Shown here: one piece after another, positions 50,510 to 57,402 of the stretch
Layout: each line of letters starts with the position of its first letter
Numbering within the stretch: position 1 is the stretch's first letter
NCBI GenBank assembly: GCA_029555965.1
Contig: JAKQHY010000199.1
Span: forward strand, 1-59,497
Direction: 5' to 3'
Source: Chloroflexota bacterium
GTDB lineage: Bacteria; Chloroflexota; Anaerolineae; B4-G1; SLSP01
Length of the DNA: 59,497 bases
Program-made: the position numbers and the translations under genes
Notes under the pieces: generated by a model
Seen by the model: the letters and a program-made list of their open reading frames with translations, nothing else
Database searches by the model: none
Told to the model about the DNA's origin: nothing

Positions 50510-51046
50510 AATAATTTCTCCCTAAATAAAAACTGTGGGCGACCGATGTGGGCCGCCCAAGAATAAAACCCCATCCTATTCAACAGCAGACACATAAAAA
50601 CCAAGAACATAATTAAATCATTCAAAAACATTGTTGTTTGAATAGATAACCCCGCCATTTCAGATACATCTTAGCATACTCTAGGGGAAAGTGCAAGTTG
50701 TTTAATGCGTTGTGTGAGGTATGTTATAATTTACCAAGGTTGATATATTGTGAGGCGGAAATGACAAAAATTGCATCTACGCCAACCCCTTTATCCTGCA
50801 TGGCGCCGCGAGCCTTATGGGTAGCATTCTTTTCCGCTTGGTCTTTACAGCCTTGATGGGTTGGGCCGGACAAAATTTCTGGATCGCTCCGGTTTTCGTC
50901 CGAGCAAGGCGCCTCGTGGTATTTTGGGAAACTGCCGAATCCCACACTGGGGACGCGCCTGACAGGATCAGATACATGGCTCATCAAGGCGCCCTTGGAG
51001 GCGCGGCTGTCGGGCAAATCTTTTTCACAGAACAGGAGGCTGCTGT
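50510..51046. other. Unexplained intergenic region upstream of the SDR gene
   Basis: 537 bases. The left half (50510-50700) shows only an AT-rich leader for the PIN-TRAM gene. TATAAT at 50725-50730 is followed by GAGGCGGAA and an ATG at 50761 that opens a 31-codon frame, stops at TGA 50854 and continues open in the same frame into the SDR start region. A hairpin CCGGACAAAA ... TTTTCGTCCG with an inner CTGGA/TCCGG stem lies at about 50866-50903. No known RNA family or protein is recognised. Confidence 0.5.
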
Positions 51047-51943
51047 ATGAATTCACCGTTGGCAGGGAAAGTCGTCGTCATCACCGGCGGCACACGCGGA
51101 CTTGGAGTGGCGATGGCAGAGGCGTTTGGGGACGCCGGCGCAGTGGTGGTCGTCGGCTCACGCTCGGCGCGCTCGGTGGAAGAGGCCGTGGCGCATCTGA
51201 CTGCGCGCGGTGGCCGCGCCGGCGGCTACGCCTGTGACGTGAGTGATCTGGCGCAGGTGCAGGCGCTCAAAGAGCACGCGCTGACCACGTTCGGGCAGAT
51301 TGACGTGTGGGTGAACAACGCCGGGACCGGTGGGCCTTATGGCCCCACGGCGCACATCCCGCCGGTAGAATTTGAGACCGTGCTGCGCACCAACATTTTC
51401 GGCGCGTATCACGGCTCGTGGGTGGCGCTCCAGCACTTCTTGCCCCAAAAGCATGGCAAGCTCATCAACATCCTGGGGCAGGGGGAGCAAGGGCCGGTGG
51501 CGATGCAGAACGCCTACGCCTCGTCAAAGGGTTGGCTGCGCAGCTTCACCCTGGCGTTGGCGAAAGAGTACGCCGACAGTGGGGTGGGCATCTTCGCCTT
51601 CAACCCGGGGATGATGGCGACGGAATTGCTCACCCAGCTTGATGTCGTCGCAGGGTATGAAGAGCGTCTCAAGATAATGCCGACCATTATTCGGATGTTC
51701 GCCAAGCCAGTGTCGGCGCCGGCGCAGAAAGTCGTCTGGTTGGCCGGTCCGGCAACGGACGGGCGCACCGGGCTGGTCGTGCGACAATTCAAGCCGTGGG
51801 ACGCGCTTGCCGGCGCGCTGCGTGAAGGAATGCGGAGATTGCTCAAACAGGAGGCCCCTTCATTAGAAATGCACTATCGCACTATCCCGGCTGCGTTGGG
51901 AGCAGAGGCGCCTCACATAGAAAATCACACTAACAGGCAGTGA
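51047..51943 (+). CDS. Short-chain dehydrogenase/reductase
   Basis: 298 aa, AGGAGG 7 bases before ATG 51047. Cofactor motif TGGTRGLGVAMAEAFGDAGA (TGxxxGxG, about 13-32), VNNAGTGGPYG (about 88), catalytic Tyr/Lys in YASSKGWLRS (about 157). The residues after the second beta strand (VVGSRSARS) have Ser-Arg, suggesting NADP(H). After the Rossmann fold a tail of about 50 residues is non-standard. Substrate unknown. It precedes the aldo/keto reductase gene by 74 bases and may share its transcript. Confidence 0.92.
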   Translation: MNSPLAGKVVVITGGTRGLGVAMAEAFGDAGAVVVVGSRSARSVEEAVAHLTARGGRAGGYACDVSDLAQVQALKEHALTTFGQIDVWVNNAGTGGPYGPTAHIPPVEFETVLRTNIFGAYHGSWVALQHFLPQKHGKLINILGQGEQGPVAMQNAYASSKGWLRSFTLALAKEYADSGVGIFAFNPGMMATELLTQLDVVAGYEERLKIMPTIIRMFAKPVSAPAQKVVWLAGPATDGRTGLVVRQFKPWDALAGALREGMRRLLKQEAPSLEMHYRTIPAALGAEAPHIENHTNRQ

Positions 51944-52017
51944 AAATCTTTGTCAACGGATTAAGCGGGTTTTTGATCTATCATTCCGTAATCCTGGTAT
52001 CTTTTTGAGGAGGGTTT

Positions 52018-52995
52018 ATGACAACACCATCAGCAGTGGATCGCGTCCCATTAGGCGCAACGGATATACAGATTTCCCCCTTGGGGATCGGCACGTGGGC
52101 CTGGGGCGATGCGTGGATGTGGGGGTACGGCAAGGCCGGCGGCTATAACGACGCCGACATCCGTGCGGCGTTTGACGAGACGGTGGCCGCCGGCGTCAAT
52201 TTCTTCGACACGGCGGAAGTGTACGGCCTGGGCCGGTCAGAACGCTTCCTGGGGCGTTTCGTGCGCGAATCAGGACAGGCGGTCATCGTGGCCTCCAAGT
52301 TCTTCCCGTTTCCGTGGCGGCTGACCCGGCGAGCCTTCCTTCGCGCCCTGCGCCACAGCCTCGCCCGCTTGGGGATGGCGCGGGTGGATTTGTATCAGAT
52401 GCACTTCCCGCTCCCGCCCGTCCCCGTTGAGACGTGGATGAACGCGATGGCCGGCGCGGTGGAAGCCGGCCTCATCCGCGCTGTCGGAGTTTCCAATTAC
52501 AGCATGGCGCAGATGGGACGCGCGCACAACGCGCTGGCGAAGCGCGGTGTCAAGTTGGCCTCCAATCAGGTCTTCTACAGCCTGCTGCACCGCGATCCTG
52601 AATTTGACGGTGTGCTGCAAACCTGCCGCGATCTCAACGTCACCCTGATTGCCTACAGCCCACTGGAAAAAGGCATCCTCGCGGGCAAGTACACGCCCGA
52701 TAACCCGCCGCCGGGGATGCGCAAGGGGATTTACAACCGCGAGTACCTGGCAAACGTGCAGCCGTTGCTCGCTTTGATGCGCGAAATCGGGGCAGCGCAC
52801 GGCGACAAAACTCCGGCCCAGGTCGCGCTCAACTGGCTCATCTGCAAAGGCGCCGTCCCCATCCCCGGCGCCAAGAACGCGCGGCAAGCCGTCTCCAACG
52901 CGGGCGCGCTCGGCTGGCGGCTCACTGCGGATGAGGTCGCCGCGCTGGATGAGGCCAGCTTACAGGCGCTCCCTCCTCGACGCACGCCTCGTTGA
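52018..52995 (+). CDS. Aldo/keto reductase
   Basis: 325 aa, AGGAGGG before ATG 52018. The catalytic tetrad is visible: Asp and Tyr in FFDTAEVYGLGRSE (about 62-75), Lys in VIVASKFFPF and His in LYQMHFPLPP. VGVSNYSMAQM and AYSPLEKGILAGKY are further family marks, and the late segment PIPGAKNARQAVSNAGALGW is the NADPH-binding loop. It reduces aldehydes or ketones with NADPH in the cytoplasm; substrate not deducible. Complete and normal length. Confidence 0.95.
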   Translation: MTTPSAVDRVPLGATDIQISPLGIGTWAWGDAWMWGYGKAGGYNDADIRAAFDETVAAGVNFFDTAEVYGLGRSERFLGRFVRESGQAVIVASKFFPFPWRLTRRAFLRALRHSLARLGMARVDLYQMHFPLPPVPVETWMNAMAGAVEAGLIRAVGVSNYSMAQMGRAHNALAKRGVKLASNQVFYSLLHRDPEFDGVLQTCRDLNVTLIAYSPLEKGILAGKYTPDNPPPGMRKGIYNREYLANVQPLLALMREIGAAHGDKTPAQVALNWLICKGAVPIPGAKNARQAVSNAGALGWRLTADEVAALDEASLQALPPRRTPR

Positions 52996-53088
52996 TTTTA
53001 CCGAGCGAATCGGCCGTTTTGGTGGCTTAGGCAGAATTTTATCTGCTCAATCCGCCGATTTTTTACGCACCGGTTTTTCCCGATTTGC

Positions 53089-53145
53089 TTGACAGGGAAA
53101 CGTCCCATGATATTATTTAGCTAACTAAAATTTAGTTAGCTAAAT
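53089..53145 (+). promoter_or_regulatory. MarR-operon promoter with overlapping perfect 31-bp palindrome
   Basis: TTGACA (53089-53094), 16-base spacer, TATTAT (53111-53116). A palindrome with 15-bp arms (ATTTAGCTAACTAAA and its complement around a central A, 53115-53145) begins at the last bases of the -10 and covers the RNA start. This TTAGTTAGCTAA class is the standard binding site of MarR-family dimers, so autorepression is expected. Confidence 0.88.
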
Positions 53146-53176
53146 TAACTCGGATTTGCTTTGCGCGAGGAACTCA

Positions 53177-53647
53177 ATGACAGAAGACACATTGTCTGAA
53201 TCGGCGTGCCACCAACTGGCGCAGATTTGCCGGATCAACCGGGGAATTATGCACAATCTGGTGAGCGGCCTGGGGTTGCACGAGAGTCAGCCTTACTTGC
53301 TCAAGGCGCTCTGGGAGCAGGATGGCCTCACGCATAGCGAGCTGGCCGAGTGGCTGCACGTCAGCGCGGCGACGGTGTCCAATACCGTCAAGCGCATGGA
53401 AAAGGCCGGCTTCGTGGAGCGGCGGCACGACCCGGAAGATGAGCGGGTTTCGCGCGTCTACCTGACGGAGGCCGGGCGCGACATCCAGGAGCAGGTCAAA
53501 CGGATGTGGCGCGAGTTTGAGAAGCAGATGTTTGTCGGGTTCAGCGCCGAGGAGTTGGCAACGTTGGAAACCTTCCTGGCCCGGATTTCTGACAATTTGC
53601 TCGCGTTGAGTTGTTCAGATTTGTTAGAGTGTATTCACGACCTATAA
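53177..53647 (+). CDS. MarR-family transcriptional regulator
   Basis: 156 aa from ATG 53177 (GAGG upstream). Winged helix-turn-helix: LTHSELAEWLHVSAATVSNT (about 56-75), VKRMEKAGFVERRHDPEDER with the wing arginine, then VSRVYLTEAGRDI. Helices at both ends form the dimer interface. MarR proteins release DNA when they bind small aromatic or oxidising compounds. It lies directly behind its predicted operator and ahead of a membrane protein and an MFS exporter, a layout typical of drug or toxin efflux control. Confidence 0.95.
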   Translation: MTEDTLSESACHQLAQICRINRGIMHNLVSGLGLHESQPYLLKALWEQDGLTHSELAEWLHVSAATVSNTVKRMEKAGFVERRHDPEDERVSRVYLTEAGRDIQEQVKRMWREFEKQMFVGFSAEELATLETFLARISDNLLALSCSDLLECIHDL

Positions 53648-53663
53648 GAAAAGGGAGTTGACG

Positions 53664-54398
53664 ATGTCTGAGAGTTTGCAAATGTGGGTAGAAGTCTTAT
53701 TTGATGTCAGTTATTTGCTCGTGGTGTGGGCGCTGGTGGCGGCGATGACGCTGCGGCAGGGGCGTCTTGCGCCGTCTACTCGGCGGGTGGCCGTGCCGTT
53801 TATCTGGGCGTTTGCGCTGTTGGCCCTGGGCGACACGGGACATGTGGGGTTCCGCGTGGCGGCTTACGCTTTGGGCAACCTGGAGACGCAGGTGACGGTT
53901 TTGGGGCGGCCTATGCTCCTGGTGGGCTTGGGGGCGTTGTCTACGGCTATCACCGTGACGTTTTTTTATGTCGTCGTTCTGCTGGTGTGGCAGCGGCGTT
54001 TCCAGAAACCCTATGGTTGGTTCGGCGCTCTGTTACTCGCGGCAGCAGCGGTACGGCTGATCGTGATGATGTTCCCCCAAAATCAGTGGAATACGATCAC
54101 GCCGCCGTTTGACTGGTCGCTGTATCGCAATATCCCCTTGATGATCCAGGGTCTCGGCGTCGCCTACCTGATTCTACGCGATGCTCTGGCCGCGCGCGAC
54201 CGCACGTTCACCTGGATCGGCGCGATGATTCTGGTTTCGTACACGTTCTACACACCCGTCATCCTGTTTGTGCAGCAGGTGCCGATGTTGGGGATGCTGA
54301 TGATGCCCAAGACCCTGGCCTATGTCGCTATCGCTTGGTTAGCCTATACGAATTTCTTCGCTGCGAAGTCGGCGCTGGTTAAGGTTTACGCCGAGTAG
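53664..54398 (+). CDS. Polytopic membrane protein of unknown function in the MarR/MFS operon
   Basis: 244 aa from ATG 53664 (AAGGGA upstream; the in-frame TTG at 53658 is less likely). About seven membrane spans: near 10-30, 44-62, 76-100, 104-120, 130-145, 158-175, 190-235. Conserved-looking polar residues sit within the membrane part (GDTGHVGFR; TITPPFDWSLYRNIPLMIQG). No family recognised by eye. It is 16 bases after marR and 89 before the MFS gene, so probably under the same MarR control. It could be a sensor or accessory factor for the efflux pump; that is inference. Confidence 0.8.
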   Translation: MSESLQMWVEVLFDVSYLLVVWALVAAMTLRQGRLAPSTRRVAVPFIWAFALLALGDTGHVGFRVAAYALGNLETQVTVLGRPMLLVGLGALSTAITVTFFYVVVLLVWQRRFQKPYGWFGALLLAAAAVRLIVMMFPQNQWNTITPPFDWSLYRNIPLMIQGLGVAYLILRDALAARDRTFTWIGAMILVSYTFYTPVILFVQQVPMLGMLMMPKTLAYVAIAWLAYTNFFAAKSALVKVYAE

Positions 54399-54420
54399 GG
54401 TATTCCGGGAATGTGAAGCG

Positions 54421-54459
54421 TGAAACGTGAAGCTTGCTCAGTCAGAGCATCACGTTTCA
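54421..54459. repeat. Hairpin between the membrane protein and MFS genes
   Basis: Outer stem TGAAACGTGA / TCACGTTTCA and inner stem TGCTC / GAGCA, in a 39-base palindrome. It contains the AAACGTGA unit also found at 16388 and 41210. No T run, so readthrough into the MFS gene is likely. Confidence 0.65.
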
Positions 54460-54487
54460 GTATCATCAGTGGTTTGGGAGGAAATCA

Positions 54488-55702
54488 ATGAAACGCCAAT
54501 TGGGCTTGCTTTTTCTGTTTGTCTTCGTGGATATCCTGGGCTTCAGCCTGATTCTGCCGCTGTTGCCGTATTACGCCAAGTCGTTCGGGGCGACGCCGGT
54601 GGTGGTGGGTCTGCTGCTTTCGGCCAACGCGGTGACGCAACTGTTGGGTGCGCCGCTGATCGGGCGGCTTTCTGATCGTTACGGGCGGCGGCCGCTGTTG
54701 CTGCTCTGCATTTTGGGGACGGTGGCGGGGTTTCTCCTGCTGGGATTTGCCAATTCGCTGGCCCTGTTGTTTATCAGCCGCATCGTGGATGGCTTTCTCG
54801 GCGGCAACATCTCGCTGGCGCAGGCGTACATCACTGACGTGACCGACGAGCAAAACCGCGCCAAAGGGATGGGCCTCATCGGGGCGGCGTTTGGCCTGGG
54901 CTTCATCATCGGGCCGGCGATGGGCGGCCTACTTAGCCAGGGAGAAAACTATGCGCTTCCGGCGTTCCTCGCGGCGGGACTGGCCGCGTTGAATCTGGTG
55001 GGCGTGTGGCTGTGGCTGCCAGAGTCGCTTTCGCCAGAACGCCGCGCGGCGTTGCGCAACAGCCCGCGCACTGCGTTCACCGCGCGCGCCCTGTTCAACG
55101 CGTTGCGGCGGAAGTGCGTCGGCCCCCTGCTGAACCTCCGCCTGTTCTACGGCCTGGCGTTTACGATGTTCGAGACAGTTTTCTCCCTCTACGCCATTGC
55201 GCGCCTGAAGCTCAATGCCCAAGAAACCAGTTACGTGTTGACTTACGTGGGCGTGATTGTCGTGATCCTCCAGGGTGGGGCCATCGGCGCATTGACCAAA
55301 CGGTTCAGCGAGAAGACGCTCACGTTCTGGGGCGTGGTGCTGTTGTCCGCGTCGCTGCTGGGGTGGGCGCTCGCGCCGACGCTGTGGGCGCTGTTGGTGG
55401 TGCTGATCCCGCTCTCGCTGGCGTCGGGCGTCCTCAACATCGTCACTAACAGCCTGCTGACAAAAGTGGTCTACCAGGAAGAAGTGGGCGGCACGCTGGG
55501 CCTGTCCGCCGCGTTGGCGAGCTTCGCACGGATTATTTCGCCCTCGCTGGGCGGCTGGCTGATTCAGAGCCTGGGCGCGTGGGCGCCCGGCGCGCTGGGG
55601 GCGGTCATTGTCGCCGCGTTGATCCCTTACACGCGGCGGTATCTGGCCGCGCTGCCGGACGAGCCGGGGCCAAGTTGCGCGGAGGCGGTGGGGTTGGTGT
55701 GA
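54488..55702 (+). CDS. MFS efflux transporter (TetA-like, 12 spans)
   Basis: 404 aa from ATG 54488 (GGGAGGAAA upstream). MFS motif A lies between spans 2 and 3: IGRLSDRYGRRPLLLL (about 58-73). Other TetA/DHA1 features are GFLGGNISLAQAYITDVTDE, GLIGAAFGLGFIIGPAMGGL (motif C, antiporter signature) and a second-half repeat GAIGALTKRFSEKTLTFWG. It probably exports drugs or small toxic compounds in exchange for protons. Under likely MarR control with the two upstream genes; no terminator was found, only a repeat-rich spacer. Confidence 0.93.
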   Translation: MKRQLGLLFLFVFVDILGFSLILPLLPYYAKSFGATPVVVGLLLSANAVTQLLGAPLIGRLSDRYGRRPLLLLCILGTVAGFLLLGFANSLALLFISRIVDGFLGGNISLAQAYITDVTDEQNRAKGMGLIGAAFGLGFIIGPAMGGLLSQGENYALPAFLAAGLAALNLVGVWLWLPESLSPERRAALRNSPRTAFTARALFNALRRKCVGPLLNLRLFYGLAFTMFETVFSLYAIARLKLNAQETSYVLTYVGVIVVILQGGAIGALTKRFSEKTLTFWGVVLLSASLLGWALAPTLWALLVVLIPLSLASGVLNIVTNSLLTKVVYQEEVGGTLGLSAALASFARIISPSLGGWLIQSLGAWAPGALGAVIVAALIPYTRRYLAALPDEPGPSCAEAVGLV

Positions 55703-55704
55703 TG

Positions 55705-55774
55705 GCGAGTTGCGAGTTGCGAGTTGCGAATTGCGAGTTGCGAATTGCGAATTGCGAATTACGAATTACGAATT
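55705..55774 (+). repeat. 7-bp tandem repeat array
   Basis: Ten near-perfect copies of GCGAGTT / GCGAATT / ACGAATT in a row, drifting gradually from GCGAGTT to ACGAATT. Confidence 0.9.
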
Positions 55775-55780
55775 GGTTAG

Positions 55781-55961
55781 TGTCACAAAGTCTTCGCCGC
55801 TATAGTCACCTGCGAATGAATTCGCAGGCTGATACAGAAAACCCGTTAAAACGGGTTGACAACCAGCCGTGCGATGGTGGATGGAGTGCGTTTTTAACGC
55901 ACTTTGCCTAGCAGCCGATGATTTTAATCATCGGGGCGCGAGTGGCGAATACTTCGTGACA
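55781..55961. mobile_element. MITE-like element with four internal hairpins
   Basis: The ends TGTCACAAAGTCTTCGCCGC (55781-) and GTGGCGAATACTTCGTGACA (to 55961) are imperfect inverted copies. Inside are four short hairpins: CCTGCGAA/TTCGCAGG (55809-55828), AACCCGT/ACGGGTT (55840-55857), AGTGCGTT/AACGCACT (55886-55903) and CCGATGATT/AATCATCGG (55915-55934). There is no coding capacity. Confidence 0.6.
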
Positions 55962-56021
55962 GTAACCGGATTGTGAATTGCGGACTGCGGACTGCGGACT
56001 GCGGACTATGGACTAAAGACG

Positions 56022-57101
56022 ATGGGAAAATTGAGTCGGCGTGGATTTTTGGGGGCGGCGGGGGCGACGCTGGGTGCATGGCTGGTCGGCTGTAGCCCGG
56101 CGGAGACGCCGGAACCGCCGCCGGAGTATGTGGACGCGGGGCCGGGCGCGGGGGTGTTCCGCGGCCCCTATGAGCAGCGCAACGCGCACATTGCCGCGTT
56201 TTTGCTCGCGGCGGACGCGGCGGCGCTGCGCGAGGTGTGCGACGCCTCGCTCAATGAACCGTCTGACCACGCGGTGGCTTACGCGCCTTTTGGCCCTTAC
56301 GCCCTGCTGGTGTACGCCGATATGCAAATCCAATCGCTGGATGAGCGCGACCGGGAGATGGGCTGGCTCCACGAGACAGAGGTGGGGTTGTGGATTCCAT
56401 TGATCGCGCACAAAAGCATCGCGGGCGTCAGGACGCCGGATCATATCGCGTGGCTGCTGCCCTATCTGTTTGTGGACAATCCCTACGCCATCGCCGCCGG
56501 GCGCGAGGTGTATGGTTTCGCCAAGATGTGGGCGGCGGTGAACTGTGTAACGCCGTTTGAGCCGGGGGTGACTGCCTGGCCGGAGTTCACGGTGGACGTG
56601 TGGGGCTTTGAGGCTTCCGGCCCGCAGGCAGAGGGGAAGCTGCGCCGACTGCTTGCCGCCCGCGCGCTCGATACGACGGACGGCGCGCTCCCCGGCGATT
56701 GGACGACGTGGGACGCGGCGCGCAGCGCGCTCATCCGCCAGCTTTTGGACGTGTGGGCCGAAGACAAAGCCGCCGCGCTCGGTGCGCCGCCGGCAGCCGC
56801 GTGGCTCACGCAGCTTGAGGCGACGCCATTGGTGTTCCTCAAGCAATTCCGGGACGCCGCCGACCCGGCAAAAGCCTGCTATCAGGCCGTCATCGAAGCG
56901 CCGCTGCGGGTCACGGCGTTTCGAGGTGGGGGAGCATTGCAATCCGGCTATGCGCTGACGTTCACCGAGCTGGTCAGCCACCCGGTGGTCGCGCGCCTGG
57001 GCCTCCACGCAGACGCCGACGGGATCGCGCGCCCGCTGGCATCCGCCTGGCTGGACGTGGACTTCACGCTGGGGCTGGGGCGCGAAGTCTGGCGGGCGTA
57101 G
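56022..57101 (+). CDS. Exported acetoacetate decarboxylase-like protein
   Basis: 359 aa. The start MGKLSRRGFLGAAGATLGAW carries a twin-arginine signal and ends in a lipobox-like LVGC, so it is probably exported by Tat and possibly lipid-anchored. The body fits the acetoacetate decarboxylase (ADC) superfamily: YALLVYADMQIQSLDERDRE, then LFVDNPYAIAAGREVYGFAK (about 150-169). The latter matches the ADC segment GRELWGFPKK, whose Lys is near the Schiff-base site; Lys169 is kept. Known ADC enzymes are cytoplasmic, so an exported version is unusual. Ribosome site is weak. Function beyond the fold is not claimed. Confidence 0.75.
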   Translation: MGKLSRRGFLGAAGATLGAWLVGCSPAETPEPPPEYVDAGPGAGVFRGPYEQRNAHIAAFLLAADAAALREVCDASLNEPSDHAVAYAPFGPYALLVYADMQIQSLDERDREMGWLHETEVGLWIPLIAHKSIAGVRTPDHIAWLLPYLFVDNPYAIAAGREVYGFAKMWAAVNCVTPFEPGVTAWPEFTVDVWGFEASGPQAEGKLRRLLAARALDTTDGALPGDWTTWDAARSALIRQLLDVWAEDKAAALGAPPAAAWLTQLEATPLVFLKQFRDAADPAKACYQAVIEAPLRVTAFRGGGALQSGYALTFTELVSHPVVARLGLHADADGIARPLASAWLDVDFTLGLGREVWRA

Positions 57102-57402
57102 CTCTTGCGCGGCGCAACCCGCTGTTTTCTTGCTTTTTTTGCAGATAGTACCATACTTGTATCAGGTAGTGTAGCATTTAGAATCTATCCGAAAATTCGT
57201 TTTGGCCCGCGATTTGCGCCTAAAGGCGCGGTTTGAAGGGTATTTTTTCGTTGGCGGGCGCAGCCCGCCAACGAAAAAAATACCTTCTTGAAAGCGGCTT
57301 TAGCCCCAAGGCCTGACGTAGCGGTACAACATCGCCATAATTTTCGGATAGGTTCTAAAATGAAAGCCCAGTTATGAGTATTCGGAGGTTTGGAGTAAGT
57401 TT
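57102..57402. other. Intergenic region holding a MITE upstream of the dynamin-like gene
   Basis: 301 bases: a short AT-rich stretch, the inverted-repeat element at 57177-57359, then about 40 bases with GGAGGTTTGGAG before the ATG at 57403. No convincing -35/-10 pair after the element was identified. Confidence 0.65.
57177..57359. mobile_element. MITE with TA-type ends and long internal hairpin
   Basis: Terminal inverted repeats of 21 bp (20 identical), core GAATCTATCCGAAAATT at the left and the complement with GAACC at the right (57339-57359). A TA lies just outside each core, as in IS630/Tc1-like or related elements. The centre is a near-perfect hairpin GGTATTTTTTCGTTGGCGGG / CCCGCCAACGAAAAAAATAC (57239-57284). 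There is no open frame of note, so it would need a transposase supplied elsewhere. Confidence 0.78.

Larger units (their letters stand above)
55703..56021. other. Repeat-filled spacer between the MFS gene and the ADC-like gene
   Basis: 319 bases without a gene: a 7-bp tandem array (55705-55774), an inverted-repeat element with four hairpins (55781-55961), and a second 7-bp array GACTGCG / GACTATG (55976-56018) that runs up to the next start codon. No clear promoter seen. Confidence 0.75.

Noticed and set aside
50724..51056. 110-codon minus-strand frame in the gap before the SDR gene
   Set aside because: No ribosome site, no recognisable motif, and it overlaps the SDR start and the plus-strand promoter-like element.
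55705..56018. Possible CRISPR array
   Set aside because: Units are 7 bp without spacers; the hairpins between have different sequences. No cas gene in the window.
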